A stretch of 64,000 nt of DNA from Bacteroidota bacterium (GTDB lineage: Bacteria > Bacteroidota > Bacteroidia > Bacteroidales > VadinHA17). Positions 9,509 through 16,410 of the stretch are shown piece by piece. The DNA lies in assembly GCA_012729475.1 (NCBI GenBank), contig JAAYDB010000003.1, positions 1 through 64,000 on the forward strand, given 5' to 3'. Under the pieces are notes generated by a model, which was given only the letters and a program-made list of their open reading frames with translations, did no database searches and was not told the origin of the DNA. The first letter of the stretch is position 1, and each line of letters opens with the position of its first letter. A program made the position numbers and the translations under genes.

Positions 9509-9538
9509 CAAAATTACGTAATATATACATATATCCAA
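9509..9538 (-). promoter_or_regulatory. Promoter of the acyl-CoA carboxylase operon
   Basis: On the minus strand a TTG (9536-9538) is followed after exactly 19 bases by TAATTTTG (9509-9516), a full match to the Bacteroidota TTG-N19-TAnnTTTG promoter. Transcription should start near 9502, leaving a leader of about 75 bases before the ATG at 9426. Confidence 0.65.
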
Positions 9539-9638
9539 ATAAAAATTCGAACGTTATTATCATATATGTTTAAAACATTTGATAGCAAGTTATATATAAC
9601 GAATAAATTATCGACCGTCTTGTTTTATCTGTCTGACT

Positions 9639-10997
9639 TTATTTCTGAGCTTGTCTTCCTGTTTTATATCCCCAAAATGCATAATACATAATTATCAGAT
9701 AACATGGGACGCATATCCAGTATGCAGTCTGCGTTGAAAAGATTACAGCCAGCTTCCCATACATCAAAGGTAAAAGAGCTCCACCTGCTATTGCCATTAT
9801 AAGCATGGCTGATCCGGTTTTTGTAAATTTCCCAAGACCGTTAAGTGCCAAAGGCCAGATAGCGGGCCAGACAAGAGAATTGGCAAGACCCAGAAGTGCC
9901 ACAAAGAGAACGCTAACAGGCAGAATAAGATCAAGCTTTCGGAAGGTTGTTATATCGATGAAAGGCATGACAAACACTTTCTCAGCAGGAGATAATACTG
10001 CACCCAGTGAGAATAGTACACCCAGAATTGTGCATATTCGTAATGCATTAACCTGTTTGAGATATCGTGGAATACATACAATACCCAGAAGATAACCCAA
10101 AATCATTCCCAAAAGAGTCAGTGAAGTAAAATACTTTGCTGAATCCATTGGAACTCCTATTGATTGGCCATACCTGATGATAGTGTCACCGGCTATTACC
10201 TCTACGCCAACATAAAAAAAGAGTGCTGTCACCCCGAGCAGGAGATGTGTAAACTGGAATATGTTTGTTTTTCCGGTATTTGATTTTTGAGTATTTCTAT
10301 CTTCAGAATCCGTATCCACTTCCGGCAGGTTGGCAAATCTTAAAAGTAGGCCCAGTAGTATAAGAATTACCGCCATTGCAATGTATGGCATTATTACTCT
10401 GCGGGCCATCTCATCCAGTAACATGGCACGAAAAGCCTGATCGGCGGTTGTAGCGAGTTTTTCATCCAATACCCCGGAGTCTTTCAAAATGATGCTTGCC
10501 AGTATAACCGGTGCAATAACTCCTGCAAACTTATTGGCAATTCCCATTATACTTATTCTTCTGGCAGCACTTTCACGTGGACCAATGATCGTAATATAAG
10601 GATTTGATGCAGTCTGTAACAGGGCTAAGCCTGTTCCTTCTATAAACAGTCCGGTAAGAAACAGACCGAATGTTCTTGTGAGAGCTGCAGGTATGAAAAT
10701 AAGAGAACCAAGTGCCATAACCCATAATCCTGCAGACATCCCATTCCTGAAACCGGTTTTCTTAAGGACAGCCGAAGATGGAAGTGCCATTACGAAATAA
10801 GAAATATAAAAGGCGAACGTAACAAAATAAGCCTGGAAATCATTTAACTCACAGGCAGTTCTCAAAAATGGTATAAGAATACCATTAAGCCATGTTACAA
10901 AACCGAAAATGAAAAAGAAAAGACCTATTATAGTAATTGAAAATATATAATCTCTCCTGTTAATTGGATCGGAGCTAGTTTTATTTGTCATAATCAA
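9639..10997 (-). CDS. Sugar MFS transporter, FucP/GlcP family
   Basis: The 452-residue protein has about twelve hydrophobic segments and the features of the fucose/glucose/galactose:H+ symporter family. These include the first helix with FGFVTWLNGILIPFL, the stretch GTGLALLQTASNPYITIIGP with the conserved QTxxNPY motif, and RISIMGIANKFAGVIAP. It should import a monosaccharide across the inner membrane. It is the last gene of a minus-strand set with arabinose-5-phosphate isomerase (76 bases upstream) and a serine hydrolase. The exact sugar cannot be told from the sequence. Confidence 0.88.
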   Translation of the reverse strand: MIMTNKTSSDPINRRDYIFSITIIGLFFFIFGFVTWLNGILIPFLRTACELNDFQAYFVTFAFYISYFVMALPSSAVLKKTGFRNGMSAGLWVMALGSLIFIPAALTRTFGLFLTGLFIEGTGLALLQTASNPYITIIGPRESAARRISIMGIANKFAGVIAPVILASIILKDSGVLDEKLATTADQAFRAMLLDEMARRVIMPYIAMAVILILLGLLLRFANLPEVDTDSEDRNTQKSNTGKTNIFQFTHLLLGVTALFFYVGVEVIAGDTIIRYGQSIGVPMDSAKYFTSLTLLGMILGYLLGIVCIPRYLKQVNALRICTILGVLFSLGAVLSPAEKVFVMPFIDITTFRKLDLILPVSVLFVALLGLANSLVWPAIWPLALNGLGKFTKTGSAMLIMAIAGGALLPLMYGKLAVIFSTQTAYWICVPCYLIIMYYAFWGYKTGRQAQK

Positions 10998-11073
10998 ATA
11001 ATTAAGTATCTATGGGAAAGGAGGTTATCCTTGTCTGTCTTACTAAAAAAAAAGTAGTGATACAAAAGAGATT

Positions 11074-11685
11074 TTAATTACCGGTACCTGATTGTTCCCT
11101 TGATTTTTCCCCCAGATATCCTCCATGATGTCTTCTGGCATAATCAACAGGACTAAAACCTATTTTTTCCATCATCAGAACGACAAGTGCGTCTCCTATT
11201 ACAGTGAAAACAGTAGTTGATGTTGTCGGAGTTAATCCCAGAGGACAGACCTCTGGCGGAGCACCGGTAAAGATAGTGCAGAAAGCTTTTTCAACTAAAG
11301 GACTGTCAGGATTGCCTGTAATTACAACAAAAGGAACCCGGGGGAAAAGATTGTTTTTCAGTTCAACCAATTCTATTAGTTCTCTTGTCTTACCTGAATT
11401 GGATATGATAAGCATTACATCATTTTCCTGGATAATTCCAAGGTCGCCATGCTGGGCTTCACTGGGATGAAGAAATACTGCAGGTGTACCGGTTGAGCTG
11501 AAAGTTGTGGCAATATTATTGGCTATTGCACCTGCTTTCCCCATGCCACTGGTGATCAGTTTGCCATGTAAACGGTGTACATGCTTATAAATCAGTTCTG
11601 TCGCTTTTTCGAAAATATCATCGACAGGGATATTCCTTATTGCAATTGCTTCTTTTTCAAATATCTGAAGAATCTTTTCTTTCAT
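11074..11685 (-). CDS. kdsD: Arabinose-5-phosphate isomerase, SIS domain only (KdsD/KpsF/GutQ)
   Basis: The 203-residue protein is a single SIS domain. It has the family motifs GMGKAGAIANNIATTFSSTG, FLHPSEAQHGDLGII and MLIISNSGKTRELIEL, the last a phosphosugar-binding loop. It should interconvert ribulose-5-phosphate and arabinose-5-phosphate, the first step towards Kdo for lipopolysaccharide. The enzymes of Proteobacteria carry two extra CBS domains (about 320 residues). The short form without CBS is known from Bacteroides, so this is a natural variant and not a truncation. It lies 22 bases downstream of the serine hydrolase gene. Confidence 0.85.
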   Translation of the reverse strand: MKEKILQIFEKEAIAIRNIPVDDIFEKATELIYKHVHRLHGKLITSGMGKAGAIANNIATTFSSTGTPAVFLHPSEAQHGDLGIIQENDVMLIISNSGKTRELIELVELKNNLFPRVPFVVITGNPDSPLVEKAFCTIFTGAPPEVCPLGLTPTTSTTVFTVIGDALVVLMMEKIGFSPVDYARRHHGGYLGEKSREQSGTGN

Positions 11686-11707
11686 ACGTATATTTAATTA
11701 TTATTTA

Positions 11708-13072
11708 TTACACAGTCTTTAATATATCGTTTAGTAATCTGTCAAAATCCATGGCTCCATTAGGGGAATAGCCGAGTACAACCACTACAAGGTCCTTTGA
11801 TGGTATAATAAATATGCGTTGACCATCATGACCAATACACATGTAAGTATCATCAGGGGCAGAGGGCACTTCTCCTTTTCCGTTAAGCCAGAAAAGAGAA
11901 CCATATTCACCTTCTGATGCAGATGCAGGTGTCCTTGTATAATCTGTCCAGCCCTCAGGAAGGATCTGTTCTCCATTGAAGTTACCTTCTCTTATATACA
12001 AAAGTCCAAAACGGGCATAGTCGCGGAGGGTGGCATATAAATAGGATGATCCTACGAAGGTGCCAGATAAGTCTGTTTCAAAGATGGCATTCGTAATGCC
12101 TGTTTTGTAGAAAAGATCAGTATAGGGGAAAGTATAATATATTGAATCGTTATTGATCCTTTTGCGGATCAGATAACAAAGAACATTAGCCATTCCCGAT
12201 GAGTATTCAAAATGTGTTCCGGGTTCAAACTCCAGTGGCTGGTCATAGGCAAACTCAGCCATATCCTTTTCACGGGTGAGCATGAGGGTTACATCAGAAC
12301 GGTTGCCATAATCTTCATTCCATCTTAGGCCGCTTTGCATCTGCATGATATCATTTATGGTTATTTCCTTCCTCGCATCATTTTGCCATAGCTCAATATC
12401 TGTCTCTTCATAAATATCCAGAAAACCCTTCTTTACAAGAATTCCGATAAGAGCATTTGTCACACTCTTTGCCATCGACCAGCTAAGGAATAATGAATTT
12501 TTACCGAAACCTGGTTTATAAGCTTCTGCAACAGGCATACCCTTATGAAGAACCATGAATGAATAAGCGTTACCTCCGTAACTGTTTCTTGTTATAAGAT
12601 CATTTGTTATTATTTCCAGTGATTCAGTATTTATTCCGGTCACAGTATCAGGAATAATGTTTCCCAAGGGCCATTCTGTGGAATCTGATTCATATCCCGG
12701 ATCAGGCAATACGGGAAAAGTCTTCCGGCGAAGCTCCTCTGCTGAAGATTTTCTCAGTAGGAGAGCCCCGTATTCCTCAAGATCGATGGCTCTGGAACTA
12801 CCCCAGAGAAAACGGCTTGTGACACTGCTGTCGCTATAGTTCACCCTGTTCTTAACATAATTAACAGGGAAAAAATTCAGATCGTTTGCTTCAAGATCTT
12901 CCTGATCCCTGTCGGCTATGAAGACACCGGAACATAGATTCTTAGCGGCATAACCTGTCATTATAGGAAGCAAAGAACTAAGATAGACAACCCCTGCTGT
13001 AATTAATAACAGGAGGAGAGTTAAAAAGAAATAGAAGATTTTCTTTTTCAGGGAAAGAGTTTTATAGTCCAT
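11708..13072 (-). CDS. Serine hydrolase of the class C beta-lactamase family, membrane-anchored
   Basis: The 454-residue protein has a basic N-terminus followed by one strong membrane helix (IFYFFLTLLLLLITAGVVYL). A long extracytoplasmic beta-lactamase/DD-peptidase domain follows. The nucleophile motif SxxK is in LSWSMAKSVTNALIG, the second motif region is FEYSSGMANVLCYLI, and the third-motif equivalent is HDG in IGHDGQRIFIIP. Such EstB/PBP4-like proteins act on peptides or esters in the periplasm; the substrate is unknown. I place the start at the ATG at 13072. A longer reading from a TTG at 13120 adds 16 residues of poor quality. Confidence 0.82.
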   Translation of the reverse strand: MDYKTLSLKKKIFYFFLTLLLLLITAGVVYLSSLLPIMTGYAAKNLCSGVFIADRDQEDLEANDLNFFPVNYVKNRVNYSDSSVTSRFLWGSSRAIDLEEYGALLLRKSSAEELRRKTFPVLPDPGYESDSTEWPLGNIIPDTVTGINTESLEIITNDLITRNSYGGNAYSFMVLHKGMPVAEAYKPGFGKNSLFLSWSMAKSVTNALIGILVKKGFLDIYEETDIELWQNDARKEITINDIMQMQSGLRWNEDYGNRSDVTLMLTREKDMAEFAYDQPLEFEPGTHFEYSSGMANVLCYLIRKRINNDSIYYTFPYTDLFYKTGITNAIFETDLSGTFVGSSYLYATLRDYARFGLLYIREGNFNGEQILPEGWTDYTRTPASASEGEYGSLFWLNGKGEVPSAPDDTYMCIGHDGQRIFIIPSKDLVVVVLGYSPNGAMDFDRLLNDILKTV

Positions 13073-13243
13073 GTCTGTTTTTTTTCCGGCCTTTTTAATC
13101 CAATGTCTCAAAGTTATCAAAATACTGTTTTATTTTTTATACAGATATGTTTTTCTTCTCAGTAGTATAACCCGATTTCAAAGTTATTCTAATTTTGTAT
13201 TCTGTCATTTTGACAAGAAGATTTATGCATCCTGTTGTTTCTG

Positions 13244-14146
13244 ATGATAAGTATCTGTATCCCTGTATATAATTATGATGTTTCACGTCTGGTAACTGAC
13301 TTGTCAATACAGGCAGAATCATCATATGTCCCTGTTGAAATAATTATTATTGATGATTTCTCGGAGGAAAGGTACCGCAGGAATAACAGGCTTGTTTGCA
13401 AAGAGCACATTTATATTGAACTTGACCATAATACCGGAAGAGCAAGGATCAGAAACCTTTTTATTACTTATGCTAATTACAGATATCTTCTTTTCCTTGA
13501 TTGCGATTCCATTATTTCTTCTTCTAATTTCCTTGAAAAATATATCGGGTTGACACCACAACAACCGTCAGTAGTTTGTGGAGGGAGTACATACACATTG
13601 ATGTGTCCCGGCCGCAGGCAGAAGCTCAGATGGAAATACGGTAAGCTAAGAGAAAGTAAACCGGCAGATATCAGGAATGGCAATCCTCACCGCTCATTCC
13701 TGTCTAATAATTTTCTGGCAGACAGACGGATATTTGACAGAATAAAATTTGATGAAAATCTTTCAGGTTATGGCTATGAGGATACTCTTTTTGGTTACTC
13801 ACTGAGAAAAGCAGGTATTGAAGTGATCCATACTGATAATCAGGTTCTCAACGGAGGTCTTGAATCAAATAAAGCCTATCTGAAAAAAACGAGGGAGGCT
13901 GTTCTTAATCTTGTTGAAATGGTGAAATCCGGTCGATATGGAGATGATTTAAATGATTACATCTCACTTTTACATTTTTATAACAAAATAGAGAAATACA
14001 AAAATTGTATTGGTCTGGTTTATATTGTATTCCGGCCAGTAATATATTTCTTGCTGGCCAGAGGTTATATTTTTCTTGCTTTATTTGATCTTTACAGGCT
14101 GGGCCTTTTTATCCGTCTGAGTCGTTCTTTACAAAGTCAAAAATGA
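13244..14146 (+). CDS. Glycosyltransferase family 2 protein
   Basis: The 300-residue protein has a GT-A fold start (MISICIPVYNYDVSRLV), the nucleotide-binding region VEIIIIDDFSEERYR, and a DxD-like metal motif in LLFLDCDSIISSS. A later acceptor segment reads FDENLSGYGYEDTLFGYSL, and the ED there is the likely catalytic-base region. A hydrophobic C-terminal stretch (VIYFLLARGYIFLALFDLY) suggests membrane attachment. It stands alone, divergent from the serine hydrolase set, so its acceptor is not evident. I use the ATG at 13244; an in-frame TTG three codons upstream is less likely. Confidence 0.82.
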   Translation: MISICIPVYNYDVSRLVTDLSIQAESSYVPVEIIIIDDFSEERYRRNNRLVCKEHIYIELDHNTGRARIRNLFITYANYRYLLFLDCDSIISSSNFLEKYIGLTPQQPSVVCGGSTYTLMCPGRRQKLRWKYGKLRESKPADIRNGNPHRSFLSNNFLADRRIFDRIKFDENLSGYGYEDTLFGYSLRKAGIEVIHTDNQVLNGGLESNKAYLKKTREAVLNLVEMVKSGRYGDDLNDYISLLHFYNKIEKYKNCIGLVYIVFRPVIYFLLARGYIFLALFDLYRLGLFIRLSRSLQSQK

Positions 14147-14242
14147 TTTCTATTTCCTGTAATAAAATTTTTCTGCCGGAACAGCTGTTGGTCCATTGGA
14201 TGAAGGAGTGAGATGGATCAAATGAAAGCTGGCAGGAAAAAG

Positions 14243-15115
14243 CTATTCATACCTGTAAAGACGAACCTTGTTATTTTGTAAAGTAGGTATGAAAAAAAGC
14301 TTCTGGTCTTCTATGAATTCAAAATCGGCACAAAAGACATTTTCAGCAGTCGTGTTCAGAATTTCCCTGGATACTCCTTTATTATTCACAAAATAAATAA
14401 TTCCCTGATAGTGTGAAATAAAGTAGCCGTCACCGTGTTTTTTTACACCGTCAATCACAGCAAATCCTTTTCCGGGAGCTGATATTATTTCTGTCTTTTT
14501 ATCGTGTATGGATACCGACTTCAGACTACCGTCACTGCAAACCCCCACAATAATATTGTCTCCATCGCAAATAATTCCATTGGGATTCATAAATTCATCG
14601 CTTTCTATCCATTTTTCAACTACGGAATCCTTTATCCTGTATATAATATTTATGTCACTGACAGTTACATACAGATTTCCGTTATTATCCGCAGCAATGT
14701 CATTCAGGAAACCCGGACCCTCGATACGGTACCTCTTTACTACTTTATTCTGTGTAAGATCGAACTCAATAATCCCGAATCTTTCAACAATATATAACAG
14801 ATCATTATGAATACATAATCCTGTTGGAGCGGTTACATTGTCAATCATTTTTTGTTCAACTATTTCACCCTTGAGGTTAAATTTAGTAATGTAATCCTTA
14901 CTGTACGACATTCCATTTCCGGGATTCTCACCAAAGTTGGATACATAGCAGCATGCTCTGCTTTTGTCGAATACAATTGATTCAGGATTATAAGCAAGAG
15001 AATCTTTTTCCCAGATCAACCTCATCTGAGCTTCCGATTTGCAGTTTATGAGTGTGATGGCAATGAGAAATGTAACTACACTTTTCATTCCCGGTTTAAT
15101 GTTGGTTTTTTTCAT
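14243..15115 (-). CDS. SMP-30/NHL-like beta-propeller lipoprotein
   Basis: The 290-residue protein has a lipoprotein signal peptide ending in the lipobox-like LINC (VVTFLIAITLINCKSEAQ). Repeats of a beta-propeller follow, such as NPESIVFDKSRACCYVSN, APTGLCIHNDLLYIVERFG, FLNDIAADNNGNLYVTVSD and NPNGIICDGDNIIVGV. The pattern resembles SMP-30/gluconolactonase or NHL propellers. It is probably anchored in the envelope. No catalytic residues can be assigned, so ligand binding or a lactonase-type activity are both open. It is convergent with the preceding glycosyltransferase gene. Confidence 0.75.
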   Translation of the reverse strand: MKKTNIKPGMKSVVTFLIAITLINCKSEAQMRLIWEKDSLAYNPESIVFDKSRACCYVSNFGENPGNGMSYSKDYITKFNLKGEIVEQKMIDNVTAPTGLCIHNDLLYIVERFGIIEFDLTQNKVVKRYRIEGPGFLNDIAADNNGNLYVTVSDINIIYRIKDSVVEKWIESDEFMNPNGIICDGDNIIVGVCSDGSLKSVSIHDKKTEIISAPGKGFAVIDGVKKHGDGYFISHYQGIIYFVNNKGVSREILNTTAENVFCADFEFIEDQKLFFIPTLQNNKVRLYRYE

Positions 15116-15454
15116 GTAACTACTTTTAATAATCAGGTATATATAGTGTTTAAGATCCGGAAATATTCTTTAAATAATATTTTCTGCAAGTAACATATTC
15201 CTGAAAGGAAATTTTTTCATAAATTTTCTTCAGAGTACCAATATAGGGTATTTAAAAATATTGTCAAAGCAACTAACCTGAGAATCATATACTTTTTCAA
15301 GACTGCCATTGTTAAGGTAACAGAATGATCCGCAATTGTCTATGAAGAGAGTGTGAGAAGTATTTTAACAATCAGAAATATTGATTTCTAAATTTTCTTA
15401 TAGTATTTTTGATAAGAGATACAATCCGTCCTATATTATTAACAATTAATTATT
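15116..15454. other. Intergenic region with one promoter
   Basis: This AT-rich stretch of 339 bases separates the divergent lipoprotein gene from a small membrane protein gene. I found no ORF of note. A well-spaced promoter for the plus-strand gene is listed separately. Nothing else stood out. Confidence 0.5.
15381..15411 (+). promoter_or_regulatory. Promoter upstream of the small two-helix membrane protein
   Basis: TTG at 15381-15383, then 20 bases, then TATTTTTG at 15404-15411, a full match to TAnnTTTG. It lies 43 bases before the ATG at 15455. Confidence 0.55.
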
Positions 15455-15907
15455 ATGGATACCCCGAACCTAACACTTGACCTTATAGTCAGACTTGCAA
15501 GTCTTGGTACAGCCGGCATTTCTGTTTTTGGAATATTCTATACCGGCATAATAGTAAAATCTTTACCAAATAATGTATCAGAAGCTAAATTGTCGGCGGT
15601 GAGGATGTATAAAAACATGTGCATTGTTATTGCAATTATTTGTGCTTTATCAGGTGCTTTGAATGCATTTTTCAATATGCAAAAGGTTCAGGATGCAAAA
15701 AATGATGTTGCCGAGATAGAAAGCAGTATTACAAATCAGGCTGACAGTTTGAAACAATCGAGAGAAGCTATCGGACGTGACCTTAATGAACTCCGGAAGA
15801 TTCTTGAGGATCAGCCCTGTGACAATACTCTGGCGGCGGGTGTTTTAAAAAGGATTGATCAGAATGTAAATTCACTTACTTTCAAGCCATCCCGAATGCC
15901 GGATTAA
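15455..15907 (+). CDS. Hypothetical membrane protein with C-terminal coiled coil
   Basis: The 150-residue protein has two hydrophobic segments, at about residues 12-32 (LASLGTAGISVFGIFYTGII) and 52-70 (MCIVIAIICALSGALNAFF). A charged helical region follows (about residues 75-120, DVAEIESSITNQADSL and on) with heptad character. It looks like a small inner-membrane protein with a cytoplasmic or periplasmic coiled coil. I do not recognise a family. A good promoter precedes it, and it appears to be a single-gene transcript ending before the tRNA terminator. Confidence 0.65.
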   Translation: MDTPNLTLDLIVRLASLGTAGISVFGIFYTGIIVKSLPNNVSEAKLSAVRMYKNMCIVIAIICALSGALNAFFNMQKVQDAKNDVAEIESSITNQADSLKQSREAIGRDLNELRKILEDQPCDNTLAAGVLKRIDQNVNSLTFKPSRMPD

Positions 15908-16069
15908 TTCTGAAAACAGATATTGATGTTATTAAGTCGGGGTTCGCTCTTTCGTTTTCTTTGAAGAATTACTCTATTAATCTGTTGGTTTTATAGCTTA
16001 ATTATGAAGACTTAATTTTGGCTCCGTTCAAAAATCAGACAGTAACTACAAAGAATAAAATAAAACATC

Positions 16070-16109
16070 AAAAACGCTAAAGTTCAGTAAAGGTAACAAT
16101 AGCGTTTTT
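16070..16109 (-). terminator. Intrinsic terminator of the tRNA-Arg gene
   Basis: A perfect 10-base inverted repeat, AAAAACGCTA at 16070-16079 and TAGCGTTTTT at 16100-16109, with a loop of 20 bases. On the minus strand it follows the tRNA 3' end by about 7 bases and ends in a T run. It is symmetric enough to stop plus-strand transcripts too. Confidence 0.6.
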
Positions 16110-16115
16110 GATTTG

Positions 16116-16189
16116 TGATCCCGGAGGGATTCAAACCCCCAACCTTCTGATCCGTAGTCAGATGCTCTATTCAGTTAAGCTACGGGACC
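16116..16189 (-). tRNA. tRNA-Arg (anticodon ACG)
   Basis: The minus strand folds as a tRNA of 74 bases. The acceptor arms are GGTCCCG and CGGGATC with one G-T pair. The D arm contains AGCTTAACTGAATAGAGC. The anticodon stem TCTGA/TCAGA encloses the loop CTACGGA, giving anticodon ACG. The T arm is GGGGGTTTGAATCCCTC, with the usual GTTTGAATC core. The discriminator is A and CCA is not encoded. It reads arginine CGN codons after deamination of A34 to inosine. Confidence 0.95.
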
Positions 16190-16203
16190 TTTGTTTTCGA
16201 CTG

Positions 16204-16211
16204 CAAATATA
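16204..16211 (-). promoter_or_regulatory. Possible -7 element for tRNA-Arg
   Basis: The minus strand reads TATATTTG, a full TAnnTTTG match, 15 bases before the tRNA 5' end. No TTG was found at the ideal distance. Confidence 0.35.
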
Positions 16212-16410
16212 ATAATAATTGTTTTCAGGAGGTAAAGAAAGAAATCCCGTATTTAATAAACATATATTATACAAATCCGTTTAATATAAACTGAGATAGT
16301 AAACTGTCCCATACTTTTTTTATTACGGAGAATATTAGTTACTTTAAATCAGTGGTTTTGATTACATATCAAATATTTAAAAATCAGACATATAATTAAT
16401 TGTACATGAT

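Noticed and set aside
13137..13325. Minus-strand ORF of 62 codons
   Set aside because: It overlaps the start of the glycosyltransferase gene and has no domain or conserved pattern.
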